DNA from: Rossellomorea vietnamensis
Lineage (GTDB): Bacteria > Bacillota > Bacilli > Bacillales > Bacillaceae_B
Assembly: GCF_008180415.1 (NCBI RefSeq)
Contig: NZ_VTEI01000005.1
Span: 138,767 to 202,766, forward strand
Direction: 5' to 3'
Length of the DNA stretch: 64,000 bases
Positions 1-8,762 of the stretch are shown here, in pieces (positions within the stretch are counted from its first letter, which is position 1; every line of letters starts with the position of its first letter). The translations under genes were made by a program, and so were the position numbers. The notes below the pieces were generated by a model that was not told the origin of the DNA, made no database searches, and worked only from the letters and a program-made list of their open reading frames with translations.

Positions 1-279
1 TTTGGCGATAACTGCATGCTGGCGCCGGGTGTACATATTTATACAGCAACACACCCCCTACATCCAGCAGAGCGGAATTCTGGAAGGGAATATGCTAAAC
101 CTATAAGCTTTGGTGACAATGTTTGGATTGGCGGCAGCGCAGTGATCAATCCTGGTGTCTCGGTGGGCGACAATGTGGTTATCGCTTCCGGAGCGATAGT
201 TACGAAGGATATACCCGATAACGTGGTGGTTGGAGGTAACCCCGCCATGATCATTAAGGAATTGGATATATCTTCATAA
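1..279 (+). CDS. maa: Maltose O-acetyltransferase-type sugar acetyltransferase, 3' part
   Basis: The frame is open from the first base, so the gene starts outside the window. The 92 visible residues are the C-terminal half of a left-handed beta-helix (hexapeptide repeat) acetyltransferase: [19 protein letters not shown], then [23 protein letters not shown]. The stretch [21 protein letters not shown] carries the conserved region that contributes the active-site histidine in the maltose/galactoside acetyltransferases. The family transfers acetyl from acetyl-CoA to sugar hydroxyls in the cytoplasm. Maa is favoured over NodL/LacA because of the short C-terminus and the Bacillus context, but the N-terminal Mac domain is not visible. 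Confidence 0.85.
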   Translation, partial: FGDNCMLAPGVHIYTATHPLHPAERNSGREYAKPISFGDNVWIGGSAVINPGVSVGDNVVIASGAIVTKDIPDNVVVGGNPAMIIKELDISS

Positions 280-281
280 AC

Positions 282-320
282 CAAGAGAACCCATTTCAAT
301 ATGAGATGGGTTTTCTCTTA
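282..320 (+). terminator. Intrinsic terminator after the acetyltransferase
   Basis: AAGAGAACCCAT and ATGGGTTTTCTCTT pair with one small bulge around a short loop, three bases after the stop codon. Confidence 0.75.
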
Positions 321-423
321 TTGACAGTCGGTCTTATTGAAGCAAAAAAGAAGTGGAAAAATGAGAATGAATGACTTATATTTATCCTTATAAGTAATCA
401 AGTATTAACAGGGAGTGGTTTCA

Positions 424-1443
424 ATGTCAAACTTTGAAGTAAAGGTGCTGCAGACCAGGGGCAGTTCTTATCATATCGGCCAAAAAACAGCAGATCAGGT
501 ACGTGATCTCTCCATATTAAACATCTTGAGATCAATAACAAAACAAGAGATCAATATAGAGGAAATGAAAGCTATCTATAAAACTTATGCCCCCCATCTC
601 CTTGAAGAGCTGGAAGGTTTATCAGATGGGCTGGGAATTTCTTTTGAAAAGGCCGCAGCCCTGTTTAGCGGGTACGATGTTCCTAAGACAGAAGCTATGG
701 GCTGTTCGGCGTTTATGACGGACGAATTTTATGTAAGAAATTACGATTTTGCGCCAGCTTTGTATGACGGCTTATTCAGCCTTGTACAAGGAGACAGCGT
801 ATTAGCATCAGCAGGGTATAATCTTCAGCTGATAGGAAGGCACGATGGTGTGAATGAAAAAGGCCTCGCTGCGGGACTTCATTTCGTGAGCTATGATAGT
901 TATACAGCAGGTATCTCAGCTTGGACAGCTCTACGGATGGTTTTGGATAAATGTTCTTCGATGGATGAAGCCATCCACATGCTGAAAGAACTTCCTCATG
1001 CTGCCTGCTACAATTTTTCTATAGGTGATGAAAAAGGTCACCGCGCTGTCGTGGAAGCAGCACCGGAAAAGGTGAAAGTCCGTAAAGGAGAAGAGGCTGC
1101 TGTCTGTGTTAATCACTTCGAGGATAAAGAGTTGCTGAATAAAAACCGTAGTTCTTTGGAAGGTTCAATACAAAGGCGCAATCACTTGATGAGCTTAAGA
1201 AATTGTAACATTTCGCATGAGCAGGCGTTCAATCATTTTTGCAGCAAACAATCACCGGTGTTCTTTAGGGACTACGATCAATTATTTGGCACACTTCACA
1301 CGTTTTCTTATGGGTACGAAGAGTCACGGATTCTCACCGCTATCGCCCAAAGCGGAAAGGTCCTAGACATCAACTTTAGGGAATGGGTGAGAGGAAAGGA
1401 TGTTCCTATCAATTCTATGGAAGGATTTATAGAACAGCTTTGA
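424..1443 (+). CDS. C45-family NtN amidohydrolase (acyl-CoA:6-APA acyltransferase-like)
   Basis: This is a 339-residue cytoplasmic protein of the linear-amide C-N hydrolase / penicillin acyltransferase group. The motif MGCSAFMTDEFYVRNYDF gives the expected N-terminal nucleophile Cys after autoprocessing, followed by the family's R-N-x-D-F. GVNEKGLAAGLHFV matches the next conserved block. In this family the enzyme hydrolyses or transfers small amide bonds; the natural substrate is usually unknown and cannot be deduced here. A GTG nine bases earlier (415) is in frame, but GGGAG at 411-415 is correctly spaced only for the ATG at 424. It is preceded by a terminator and looks monocistronic. Confidence 0.8.
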   Translation: MSNFEVKVLQTRGSSYHIGQKTADQVRDLSILNILRSITKQEINIEEMKAIYKTYAPHLLEELEGLSDGLGISFEKAAALFSGYDVPKTEAMGCSAFMTDEFYVRNYDFAPALYDGLFSLVQGDSVLASAGYNLQLIGRHDGVNEKGLAAGLHFVSYDSYTAGISAWTALRMVLDKCSSMDEAIHMLKELPHAACYNFSIGDEKGHRAVVEAAPEKVKVRKGEEAAVCVNHFEDKELLNKNRSSLEGSIQRRNHLMSLRNCNISHEQAFNHFCSKQSPVFFRDYDQLFGTLHTFSYGYEESRILTAIAQSGKVLDINFREWVRGKDVPINSMEGFIEQL

Positions 1444-1465
1444 AGTGAATCTCAGCATCAATTCT

Positions 1466-1500
1466 TTGACAATCTAAACTGTAAATAATACTATTACAGT
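1466..1500 (+). promoter_or_regulatory. Promoter with Rrf2-type operator, site A of the flavin oxidoreductase gene
   Basis: TTGACA (1466-1471), 17 bases, TACTAT (1489-1494) form a sigma-A promoter. A perfect inverted repeat ACTGTAA-N9-TTACAGT (1478-1500) covers its spacer and -10. The same arrangement occurs at 32911-32945 in front of the Rrf2 gene and at 33404-33438, so this is probably its operator. Confidence 0.65.
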
Positions 1501-1506
1501 ATTGAT

Positions 1507-1537
1507 AAAAAAGCTTAGACAACGTTTAAGCTTTTTT
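1507..1537 (+). terminator. Hairpin terminator or attenuator between two operator sites
   Basis: AAAAAGCTTA and TTAAGCTTTTTT flank an 8-base loop. It lies downstream of promoter A and upstream of operator B, so it could end the previous transcript or attenuate transcription from promoter A. Confidence 0.6.
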
Positions 1538-1547
1538 CACATTCCCA

Positions 1548-1570
1548 ACTGTAACTTCTATTTTTACATT
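1548..1570 (+). promoter_or_regulatory. Rrf2-type operator, site B
   Basis: ACTGTAA-N9-TTACATT, 70 bp downstream of site A. It is nearly identical to the second site before the IDEAL/yqiG genes (33516-33538). A possible promoter TTCACA (1536-1541)-N17-TATTTT (1559-1564) overlaps it. Confidence 0.55.
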
Positions 1571-1659
1571 TAATAGGTAAGGATGTTGCAGACGTACTTG
1601 GGCATATTGAAAGCATGATTTCCACGTTTTGAATTCTGAAATAGAAAGGAAAATTTTTC

Positions 1660-2664
1660 ATGACAAATATAAATATTCCTGTTTCCGTATTGAACCTCGC
1701 TCCAATCAGGAAAGGGCAAAACTCTAAGGATGCCATTGATTCCATGGTGGACCTTGCACAAGCTGCAGAAAAGATGGGATACACCCGTTATTGGATAGCT
1801 GAACACCATAATACCGCTACACTTGTTAGTTCCGCCACATCCATTTTAATCAAGCACACATTGGAAAACACAGAAACCATCCGGGTAGGCTCAGGCGGCG
1901 TCATGCTCCCAAATCATTCACCTTTGGTTGTTGCAGAACAGTTTGGAACAATGGCTACCATTTACCCTGACCGAGTGGATTTGGGGCTTGGCCGGGCACC
2001 CGGCACCGATATGATGACAGCCAGTGCTTTAAGAAGGTCATCCTCTCAAGAGAATGTCTACACTTTCCCGGATGATATCCAGCAGCTGCTGACCTATTTC
2101 GGCCCTGCTGAGGGGCAGGGGTATGTAAAAGCATACCCTGGAGTGGGAACGAACATCCCGCTTTATATACTCGGATCCTCTACAGATTCTGCCTATTTAG
2201 CAGCTAAACTAGGACTGCCATATGCGTTTGCAGCTCACTTTGCGCCAAGACATATGGAGGAAGCCTTATCGATTTACAGAAGACAGTTCCAGCCTTCAGA
2301 GTATCTGGACAAACCCCACGCAATCATCTGTCTGAATGTCATCGCAACGGAAACAGATGAAGACGCGAAGCTGCAATCTACGACTATGCAGCAATTCTTC
2401 CTGAATGTTGTACGAGGCACTCAGAGTCCAATGAGTCCGCCTGTCGAGGATATGGATGCTGTGTGGACTCCTGGTGAAAAGCAAATGGCTGAATCCATGA
2501 CGAGTGTCTCGCTAATGGGCAGCAAGCAGACGGTGAAAGAACAGCTGACCAGCTTCCAGGAGAAGTATGATGTCGATGAAATCATGGCTGTTTCTTATAT
2601 TTATGATCAGGAGAAACAGAAGCGCTCGTATGAAATCTTTAAAGAAATTGTGGATGGAAAATAA
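1660..2664 (+). CDS. LLM-class flavin-dependent oxidoreductase (luciferase-like)
   Basis: The 334-residue protein is a bacterial-luciferase-fold FMN oxidoreductase of the MsnO8 type: [13 protein letters not shown] at the N-terminus, [40 protein letters not shown] and [24 protein letters not shown] are the family blocks. It is complete and has no signal peptide, so it acts in the cytoplasm using reduced flavin. AGAAAGGAAAA precedes the ATG. Two putative Rrf2 boxes upstream link it to the regulator at 32971 and to the OYE gene at 33973, which suggests a role in response to reactive electrophiles or redox stress; the substrate is not deducible. Confidence 0.85.
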   Translation: MTNINIPVSVLNLAPIRKGQNSKDAIDSMVDLAQAAEKMGYTRYWIAEHHNTATLVSSATSILIKHTLENTETIRVGSGGVMLPNHSPLVVAEQFGTMATIYPDRVDLGLGRAPGTDMMTASALRRSSSQENVYTFPDDIQQLLTYFGPAEGQGYVKAYPGVGTNIPLYILGSSTDSAYLAAKLGLPYAFAAHFAPRHMEEALSIYRRQFQPSEYLDKPHAIICLNVIATETDEDAKLQSTTMQQFFLNVVRGTQSPMSPPVEDMDAVWTPGEKQMAESMTSVSLMGSKQTVKEQLTSFQEKYDVDEIMAVSYIYDQEKQKRSYEIFKEIVDGK

Positions 2665-2673
2665 AGTAAGATT

Positions 2674-2708
2674 AAAACAGCTCAATTATAATATTGAGCT
2701 GTTTTTTT
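2674..2708 (+). terminator. Intrinsic terminator
   Basis: AAACAGCTCAAT / ATTGAGCTGTTT stem with a 4-base loop, followed by T7; ten bases after the oxidoreductase stop. Confidence 0.85.
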
Positions 2709-2980
2709 ATGTCTATCTTTCATTCGAAATGTTATTTTCGCCTCTATAAAGACTAAGTCCTCAGTAATTGTTTCCAGGTGTAATATAGAAACTGTAAGCT
2801 GGTAAAGAGCCACATGAAGTAAACACTGCTGCAAAATCATCTTTAGGCCGTCTAAGAAGGTGTCAGAATCAACTAATCTATAACACATTTTTAAAAAATT
2901 AAATGAATTATGAAACTTTTTACAATTTGAAACAGTATAACAAGTAAGGACACTATCATAAACCGCCGAGGAGGCATCAT

Positions 2981-3088
2981 ATGGGGCTCATTTACATCTT
3001 GTTAAGCTTCTTATCATCAGCCATGTTTTTGTATTATTGGGGAAAGTCAGGTTATGACTGGGGAACGACAAATGACGATGCGAAGTAA
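2981..3088 (+). CDS. Small single-pass membrane protein, 35 aa
   Basis: A perfect GAGGAGG (2968-2974) lies six bases before the ATG, which supports translation of this 35-codon frame. Residues 2-20 form one hydrophobic helix (GLIYILLSFLSSAMFLYYW), followed by a polar tail ending NDDAK. I do not recognise a family. It lies 37 bases upstream of another membrane protein gene and is probably co-transcribed with it. Confidence 0.6.
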   Translation: MGLIYILLSFLSSAMFLYYWGKSGYDWGTTNDDAK

Positions 3089-3125
3089 TTCAATACATAA
3101 AATAACACAGTAGAAGGAGATGCAT

Positions 3126-3437
3126 ATGAAAAAGAATATTATAGGCACAATCATATCAGCAGGGGTTATCGGCATTCTGGTGTGGATAGCTGCTATGGTT
3201 TTATCCATTTCATATATGGATTGGAGCTTCTTTATCGGGCTTGCCATTTCAGTAGTGCTGTTTTTCTTCAACAGCAGCGGAGGAGTCCTTTCAAAAGGTG
3301 CAACGCTTGATGCAAGTACCGCAGGATGGAAAGTTCAGCAAGATAACGAATTGAAAGCGAACGTTGGATTTGTATTTTTTGGAGCCGTTCTTTACACAAT
3401 TGTTAGTTTCGTCATGATGATTATCACGTATTATTAA
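3126..3437 (+). CDS. Small membrane protein of unknown function, 103 aa
   Basis: Three hydrophobic segments are visible: about residues 4-26, 32-50 and 80-101, with a polar loop (SKGATLDASTAGWKVQQDNE) between the second and third. The ATG at 3126 is chosen over the one at 3120 because AGAAGGAGA overlaps the latter. No motif is recognised. It follows the 35-aa membrane protein by 37 bases; an ~137-bp dispersed repeat element begins immediately after its stop codon. Confidence 0.7.
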   Translation: MKKNIIGTIISAGVIGILVWIAAMVLSISYMDWSFFIGLAISVVLFFFNSSGGVLSKGATLDASTAGWKVQQDNELKANVGFVFFGAVLYTIVSFVMMIITYY

Positions 3438-3438
3438 G

Positions 3439-3575
3439 AGGCTGTTTTCTCATATATTGTTGCTTTCGGAGTAAGAGTAGTTCTTTACTTTTCGGTGGTA
3501 CCAGATTTCCCCCCTTTTAGTATTGTTATTTTTCGGAATTAGTATCGAATAGCAACAAAGTTTACGAAAAGAGCG
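3439..3575. repeat. Dispersed MITE-like element, copy 1
   Basis: Left end AGGCTGTTTTCTCATATATTG; right end has AGCAACAAAGTTTACGAAAA. The ends are an imperfect inverted repeat of the family described at 19388. This copy lacks part of the centre. Confidence 0.7.
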
Positions 3576-3588
3576 ATTAAGAAAAGAT

Positions 3589-3618
3589 AACGACTTGACT
3601 CATGCCAAGTCGTTTTTT
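3589..3618 (+). terminator. Intrinsic terminator
   Basis: AACGACTTG / CAAGTCGTT stem with T6. It probably ended the 3126 gene's transcript before the repeat element separated them. Confidence 0.7.
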
Positions 3619-3760
3619 CATTAACTTTTTCTCACTGCACAAGGAAAACCAATAGGTTATTCCAAGAATATATTTGATTCCAAAGTTCCTAAAGGAGGAC
3701 ATCGCGGCTTTCATATTGAATGGTAAATCATGCTAAACTAAAATTCGGGAGGGGATTGTT

Positions 3761-4273
3761 GTGGGCTGGAAAAAATGGCTGGTAATCTTGACCTTTTTGC
3801 TTTCGGGCTGCAGCTCGACTCCAGATTTCAAAGTTTATGAAGGGAAACCTTTAAGTATCGCGGTCATTGGGGAGCCCCCGGAAGTCAGGGAAAAAAATAT
3901 CACCTTCTCGGAAGTAACATTTGAGGACCTGAATAATCTAAAAAAACTGGATCATGATGCTGTTTTTATTACAGAAGAAAACCTTAAAGAAGCTTCTGCA
4001 GGTAATTATGAAGAGACTTATCTCAATTCGGACATGCCCTTCTTTTTTATTGAGGCTTGGAGTCATATTCCGTTTACAGTAAAAGAAAGTGAGATGGAAC
4101 AGAATTGGAAGTGGTATCCAGGAAAAAGTTATGCAGTGGGGATTCTAACATCTGCTAAGGAAAACTCTTTGAACCGATGGGGGTACAGTCTCTATAATGA
4201 TGAAAAAACGGATGAGACTGTTGAAGAGGTGTTTTCAAAAATCTTCACTACCATCGAGGAGCTGAATCATTAA
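3761..4273 (+). CDS. Predicted lipoprotein, 170 aa
   Basis: GTG start after GGGAGGGG. Residues 3-16 are a short signal peptide with lipobox LLSGC (Cys17), so the mature protein is expected to be lipid-anchored on the outer face of the membrane. The mature part has no family that I recognise; it contains a YPGKSYAVGIL stretch and an acidic C-terminus. It starts a run of four same-strand genes with gaps of 16, 21 and 38 bases that may be an operon. Confidence 0.75.
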   Translation: MGWKKWLVILTFLLSGCSSTPDFKVYEGKPLSIAVIGEPPEVREKNITFSEVTFEDLNNLKKLDHDAVFITEENLKEASAGNYEETYLNSDMPFFFIEAWSHIPFTVKESEMEQNWKWYPGKSYAVGILTSAKENSLNRWGYSLYNDEKTDETVEEVFSKIFTTIEELNH

Positions 4274-4289
4274 AAAGGAGCTATGAAAA

Positions 4290-5330
4290 ATGATAGATGA
4301 GTTGAAACGAATCTTAAAAAGCACTACAGAAGAGGAAGCTAAATCGCTGCTGCTTCAAACTTTATATGGCATCCATATGAATAAAGAGGTTACCGAGTAC
4401 ACCGACTCTGATTTGGCTGCCGATGTTAAAAGGACCTATAATGATTTTCTCCAATATAAAAGAAAGCAAGCCACTGAACAGCGCCATGACTATAAGTCTT
4501 ACCATTTAGTTTTTGGAGACTCGCCGGCTGGCAGCCTGAAACAGGCACTAAAAAAGTTGAAATTGAATGAAGAAGAAAGAGTGATTTCTTTTTCCGATCT
4601 TTTTTCCATTGGACCGCTTAAAACGCTGGAGAAAGAAGAGGGTGTTTTGGAAAGGTGTGAATGGTTTGAAAATCATTTAATCGTGGATGATGAATTTTCG
4701 AGTGACTATCTCTACTCTTTCAATAAAACAATTGATGAGATTAGAGCGATCCCTAGTAATGCTGCCATAACGGTATGGGCTGGGGAAAATGCTCATGAGC
4801 AGACAGGTTTAAGGCTTGTAATGAGGCTGCTGACTGGCAGATCAAATGATATTCAACTAGTCAATTCAACCGAACTTCATAGAAATCTGTTCAATACTTC
4901 TGAAATACAGTATCAGCTTTTACATACTGGAGAAATCTCTCCTGAACAATTAATCACTATGTATAAAAAAGGACAGAACACCAAGCCTTTAACTCTTGAT
5001 GAAAGAATATTTCTGGAGAAAGAATACACAGAACTCTCCTCCACGAATGAAGTCCTTCGTATCTGGCAAGGCGGTTCTATCAAAAGCGTTGAAGAAGGGT
5101 ACTTTGATGACCTCATCATCCAAACCGCAAGAACGTTGTTTGTGAAACGAGGAAGTGAAGAATTCATGAAATCTGCCAGATTAATTGGGGAATTCATCGG
5201 CCATCTCGATCAATATGTCGGTGACCAATTTTTCGAATATCGGGTCAGGCATTTAATTTTGAATGGAGTTTTCGAAATCAAAGGTGTTCCTAAAGCGATG
5301 AGGTTCTATAGTATTCGATTCAAAAAGTAA
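4290..5330 (+). CDS. DUF1835 domain-containing protein
   Basis: The 346-residue product has the DUF1835 signature near residues 70-115 (YHLVFGDSPAGSLKQAL, then SFSDLFSIGPL), and the following DUF3658-like region to about residue 330. The family is soluble and of unknown biochemical function, common in Bacillus. It has AAAAAGGAG upstream and follows the lipoprotein gene by 16 bases. Confidence 0.8.
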   Translation: MIDELKRILKSTTEEEAKSLLLQTLYGIHMNKEVTEYTDSDLAADVKRTYNDFLQYKRKQATEQRHDYKSYHLVFGDSPAGSLKQALKKLKLNEEERVISFSDLFSIGPLKTLEKEEGVLERCEWFENHLIVDDEFSSDYLYSFNKTIDEIRAIPSNAAITVWAGENAHEQTGLRLVMRLLTGRSNDIQLVNSTELHRNLFNTSEIQYQLLHTGEISPEQLITMYKKGQNTKPLTLDERIFLEKEYTELSSTNEVLRIWQGGSIKSVEEGYFDDLIIQTARTLFVKRGSEEFMKSARLIGEFIGHLDQYVGDQFFEYRVRHLILNGVFEIKGVPKAMRFYSIRFKK

Positions 5331-5351
5331 ATCATTGAAAGGAAGAAGCTT

Positions 5352-5732
5352 ATGAATGATAGAGTAACGAATAAAGAAAGAGCGGTTTCATTTTTAAAAT
5401 TGATAGTACCCAACAAGGTATCAAAAGCCTTTGATGAACATGTCGGTCCCCGCTTCATCCATCATAATCCTTATTTCCAAGGAGATGCCGATTCACTGAT
5501 GGCTGCCATGGAAGAGAATGCTGCTGAAAATCCTGACAAGGTTATCGAGGTAAAGAGAGCGGTGGAAGAGGGAGAAACCGTTGTCGTACATTCTCATATC
5601 AAGCAAAATTCAGGAGACCCGGGAGCAGCTGTTGTTCATATCTTCCGCTTTAGCGATGACAAAATTGTAGAACTGTGGGATATCGGGCAGCAAGTACCGG
5701 AGGAATCTCTTAATGAGAATGGAGTATTTTAG
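5352..5732 (+). CDS. SnoaL-like / NTF2-fold protein
   Basis: A 126-residue small cytoplasmic protein of the SnoaL-like cone fold: the FIHHNPYFQGD block and the C-terminal VVHIFRFSDDKIVELWDIGQ are typical of the nuclear transport factor 2 superfamily members in Bacillus. Members bind small hydrophobic ligands or catalyse cyclisation/isomerisation, but most chromosomal ones are uncharacterised. GAAAGGAAG precedes the ATG. It is third in the probable operon. Confidence 0.8.
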   Translation: MNDRVTNKERAVSFLKLIVPNKVSKAFDEHVGPRFIHHNPYFQGDADSLMAAMEENAAENPDKVIEVKRAVEEGETVVVHSHIKQNSGDPGAAVVHIFRFSDDKIVELWDIGQQVPEESLNENGVF

Positions 5733-5770
5733 TAGACATACTTTTCAAAGCAGAAAGACGAGGAGATAAA

Positions 5771-6529
5771 ATGAAGGTGGATGTAGTGAAGCAAAACAAA
5801 GATAGTTGGGACAAGGTGGCACATCATTTTGATGGAAAGGATGCACTTCCGAGTTACGGTCCTTATGCACAAACAGAAGATGAACTAGGACTGTTCGGAG
5901 ATGTCAAGGATAAGAAGATTCTTGATATAGGATGTGGAAGTGGACACTCTTTGCTGTACATGGCAGAAAAGGGGGCAGGTGAGCTGTGGGGTGTGGACCT
6001 TTCAGAAGCACAGATCAGTACAGCTGATAAAACGTTGAAAGATAGAGAAGCAAAGTTATTCTGCGCACCGATGGAAGAGGATATAGATTTGCCAAAGTCC
6101 TATTTTGATATTGTATATTCCATATATGCAATCGGCTGGACATCTGACTTATCAGCGACCTTCCGTCTGATTCATTCATACTTAAAGCCAGGAAGAACGT
6201 TTATTTTCAGTTGGGACCACCCCCTCTATGCACACTTAGCAAGTAAAAATGGAGAACTCCGATTGAAAGGGTCTTATCAGGAGGAAGGAACGATCTCTTA
6301 TCCCAATTTCAAAGGAGAAGAAGCTCCAGTCGTCATTCCCACCAGAAAAATGAGCACCTATATCAATGAGTTGATTGCTGCAGGATTCATCATTGAAACC
6401 GTTCATGAGAGCGATGTTTCCGAAAAATTCGAATCGGTGCAGGAGGAAGTATCAGACCGCTATTATTCTTTAAACAAAGCAAGGAGATTTCCGTCAACCA
6501 TGATTATTAAAGCAAGAAAACCCCATTGA
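5771..6529 (+). CDS. Class I SAM-dependent methyltransferase
   Basis: 252 residues. Motif I ILDIGCGSGHSLLYMAEKGA (about residues 57-76), followed by LWGVDLSEAQI and FDIVYSIYAIGW, shows a Rossmann-fold S-adenosylmethionine binding domain. The substrate is unknown. It closes the four-gene run. GACGAGGAG lies upstream of the ATG. The ~880 bases after it hold no gene but a tandem array. Confidence 0.85.
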   Translation: MKVDVVKQNKDSWDKVAHHFDGKDALPSYGPYAQTEDELGLFGDVKDKKILDIGCGSGHSLLYMAEKGAGELWGVDLSEAQISTADKTLKDREAKLFCAPMEEDIDLPKSYFDIVYSIYAIGWTSDLSATFRLIHSYLKPGRTFIFSWDHPLYAHLASKNGELRLKGSYQEEGTISYPNFKGEEAPVVIPTRKMSTYINELIAAGFIIETVHESDVSEKFESVQEEVSDRYYSLNKARRFPSTMIIKARKPH

Positions 6530-6629
6530 TAATAGACGGGTGCTTAACTCGTATTTCACTATATATAGTCAGGGGAACCGTAGTGGCATCATCACTATTT
6601 GAAGATTCTGTCTTCTGAAAGGGTGCTAT

Positions 6630-7358
6630 TCCATCATCAAGTGACTATGAGGAAGCGGTTGATGCTGTATAAGAGCTCTTTTTACAACATCAAACTACTA
6701 TTAAATGAGTTTTGATGCTGTATAAGAGCCCTTTTTACATCACGAAATCCTTAATAGACAGGTTTTAATGCTGTATAAAAGCCCTTTTTACATCATCAAT
6801 CTACTATTTTGGAAGTTTTGATGCTGTATAAGAGCCCTTTTTACGTCACGAAATCCTTATTAGACACTTTTAATGCTGTATAAAAGCCCTTTTTACATCA
6901 TCAAACTACAATTTGAGAAGTTCTGATGCTGTATAAGGGTCCTTTTTACATCACGAAATCCTTAATAGACAGGTTTTAATGCTGTATAAGAGCGCTTTTT
7001 ACATCATCAAACTACTATTAAATGAGTTTTGATGCTGTATAAGAGCCCTTTTTACGTCACGAAATCCATATTAGACACTTTTAATGCTGTATAAAAGCCC
7101 TTTTTACATCATCAAGCCACTATTAGATGAGTTTTGATGCTGTATAAGAGTCCTTTTTACATCACGAAATCCATATTAGACACTTTTAATGCTGTATAAA
7201 AGCCCTTTTTACATCATCAAACTACAATTTGAGAAGTTCTGATGATGTATAAGGGTCCTTTTTACATCACGAAATCCTTAATAGACAGGTTTTAATGCTG
7301 TATAAGAGCGCTTTTTACATCATCAATCTACTATTAGGTGAGTTTGATGCTGTGTAAA
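6630..7358. repeat. Tandem array of ~13 hairpin units, 53-bp period in 106-bp dimers
   Basis: Units of 52-53 bp begin with (G/A)ATGCTGTATAA and continue AGCCCTTTTTACATC. Two unit types alternate: one continues ATCAAACTACTATT and the other ACGAAATCCTTAATAGACA, giving a 106-bp dimer. Within a unit GATGCTGTATAAG pairs imperfectly with TTTTTACATCATC, so the transcript would be a chain of hairpins. A three-unit block is repeated later in the array (from about 6900 and 7218). First full unit is at 6661, last at 7346. No open frame crosses it. Confidence 0.85.
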
Positions 7359-7417
7359 AAAAGGGAAAATATTGATAGGCTGATTAAGAAAAACGCTGGA
7401 AGGGGAGCAAAAAACAA

Positions 7418-8347
7418 GTGGATAAGGAACTGCTCGATCGCTTAGAGAAGAAAATTAAAGATATCAAAGTTGAAGCTTTTATCATCAACCAGGGAGAAAG
7501 GCAGATTTTCGAGTACTCTAAAAACAAGAAAGTGAAGGAAAAGCCGTTTAAAGTGTATTCCATCACGAAGACAATTGTTTCACTGTTGGTCGGTATTCTG
7601 ATCGACAGAGGGATGATTTCTTCCCTCGACACACCGATACACAACTATTTTCCCGAGATTTTAAATTCTAAGAATGCTATGAAAAAAGAAATTACGATCC
7701 GGCATCTGCTGACCATGACATCAGGTATGGAAGTCAACGAGCTGGAAGGAAATAAAGATTGGATAGAGACCGTCTTAAACCAGCCACTGTTATATGAACC
7801 TGGGACCACTTTTCAATATAGCTCCGGAGATTCTCACCTGCTGAGCGGGATCGTACAAAAAGTCTCAGGAATGACCGTTTCAGAGTTTGCTGAAGAAAAC
7901 CTTTTTAAACCTCTTAACATCAATGAATACAGCTGGTTGACGGACCCTGAGGGGATCCATATTGGAGGATTCGGCATTAGAATGAAGCCTGAACAGTTGA
8001 TGACATTGGGGTATTTATTACTGAATAATGGTGAGCATCATAACATAAGAATTGTTTCTGCAGAGTGGATTCAGCAGATGACAACTCCTTATAAAGAAAC
8101 AAAGACAGAAGAGCAGGGGACATATGGGTATGGTTATCAAATCTGGACCTATACCAGCTCCCATCACAATCAGCCTCTTAGCTTCTATTGTGCGAGCGGG
8201 ATCTACGGCCAGAATATTTTCGTTGTACCGAAACTGAAGCTGGTTGCTGTGGTGAAAAGCCAGCTCAAGCTTGAAGACCAAGGACTTCCGAGGATCTATT
8301 TCAAAGAGCTTTTGCAGGGTTTGGAAAACAACATGCAGACAACTTAA
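7418..8347 (+). CDS. Serine hydrolase, class C beta-lactamase family
   Basis: A 309-residue protein with the SxxK motif SITK at residues 48-51 and the second-motif tyrosine in YSS at 134-136, matching the DD-peptidase/class C beta-lactamase fold (Pfam Beta-lactamase). No signal peptide is evident, so it is probably cytoplasmic, like many esterase-type members. GTG start; AAGGGGAG lies nine bases upstream. Typical YSN is YSS here. It is more likely an esterase or peptidase of unknown substrate than an antibiotic-resistance enzyme. Confidence 0.85.
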   Translation: MDKELLDRLEKKIKDIKVEAFIINQGERQIFEYSKNKKVKEKPFKVYSITKTIVSLLVGILIDRGMISSLDTPIHNYFPEILNSKNAMKKEITIRHLLTMTSGMEVNELEGNKDWIETVLNQPLLYEPGTTFQYSSGDSHLLSGIVQKVSGMTVSEFAEENLFKPLNINEYSWLTDPEGIHIGGFGIRMKPEQLMTLGYLLLNNGEHHNIRIVSAEWIQQMTTPYKETKTEEQGTYGYGYQIWTYTSSHHNQPLSFYCASGIYGQNIFVVPKLKLVAVVKSQLKLEDQGLPRIYFKELLQGLENNMQTT

Positions 8348-8353
8348 AGACAA

Positions 8354-8381
8354 GGGGACAGAACCTCAAATTCCTGTCCCC
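8354..8381. terminator. Convergent hairpin
   Basis: GGGGACAG / CTGTCCCC stem with a 12-base loop between convergent genes. There is no clear T-run on either side, so its strength as a terminator is doubtful. Confidence 0.4.
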
Positions 8382-8388
8382 CGTAAAC

Positions 8389-8514
8389 TTACTTCCTCTT
8401 TTGAGCTTTCAATTTATTCATCTCTAATTCTGCTGCATACTCTTCCTGAGATTTCCCTTGTTTGGCTGCCTCTGATTGAATCTTCCTGAACTTGTTATCA
8501 TTTAAATTCGGCAT
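8389..8514 (-). CDS. Small charged protein, 41 aa
   Basis: Reads MPNLNDNKFRKIQSEAAK and ends KLKAQKRK. AGGAGGT stands six bases before the ATG, which strongly supports translation. The sequence is hydrophilic and helix-prone with no membrane segment. Similar short Lys/Glu-rich proteins are common in Bacillus and often spore- or stress-associated, but I do not recognise a named family. It is convergent with the serine hydrolase. Confidence 0.6.
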   Translation of the reverse strand: MPNLNDNKFRKIQSEAAKQGKSQEEYAAELEMNKLKAQKRK

Positions 8515-8762
8515 CTTAACACCTCCTTATAATCATAGATATTATGTACTCAGAATTTACGATTATTCGCCATGAAAAAGACATATTCCCGATGAAATAA
8601 TGATAGTCAAAACTGTTGGGACAGTGTAAAATTAATTTAAATTTCTGAAGCTGCTGAATTTGCAGGACATTAAGATAATTCTTGTCCTATCTCAATTGCC
8701 GTGTCCAGCATCGTGAGAATTCTAATTATTTCGAATTTTATTAGATTAGAGGTAGATGAAAG

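Noticed and set aside
6630-7358. Possible CRISPR array
   Set aside because: Units follow each other without unique spacers, the repeats alternate between two types, and no cas genes are near.
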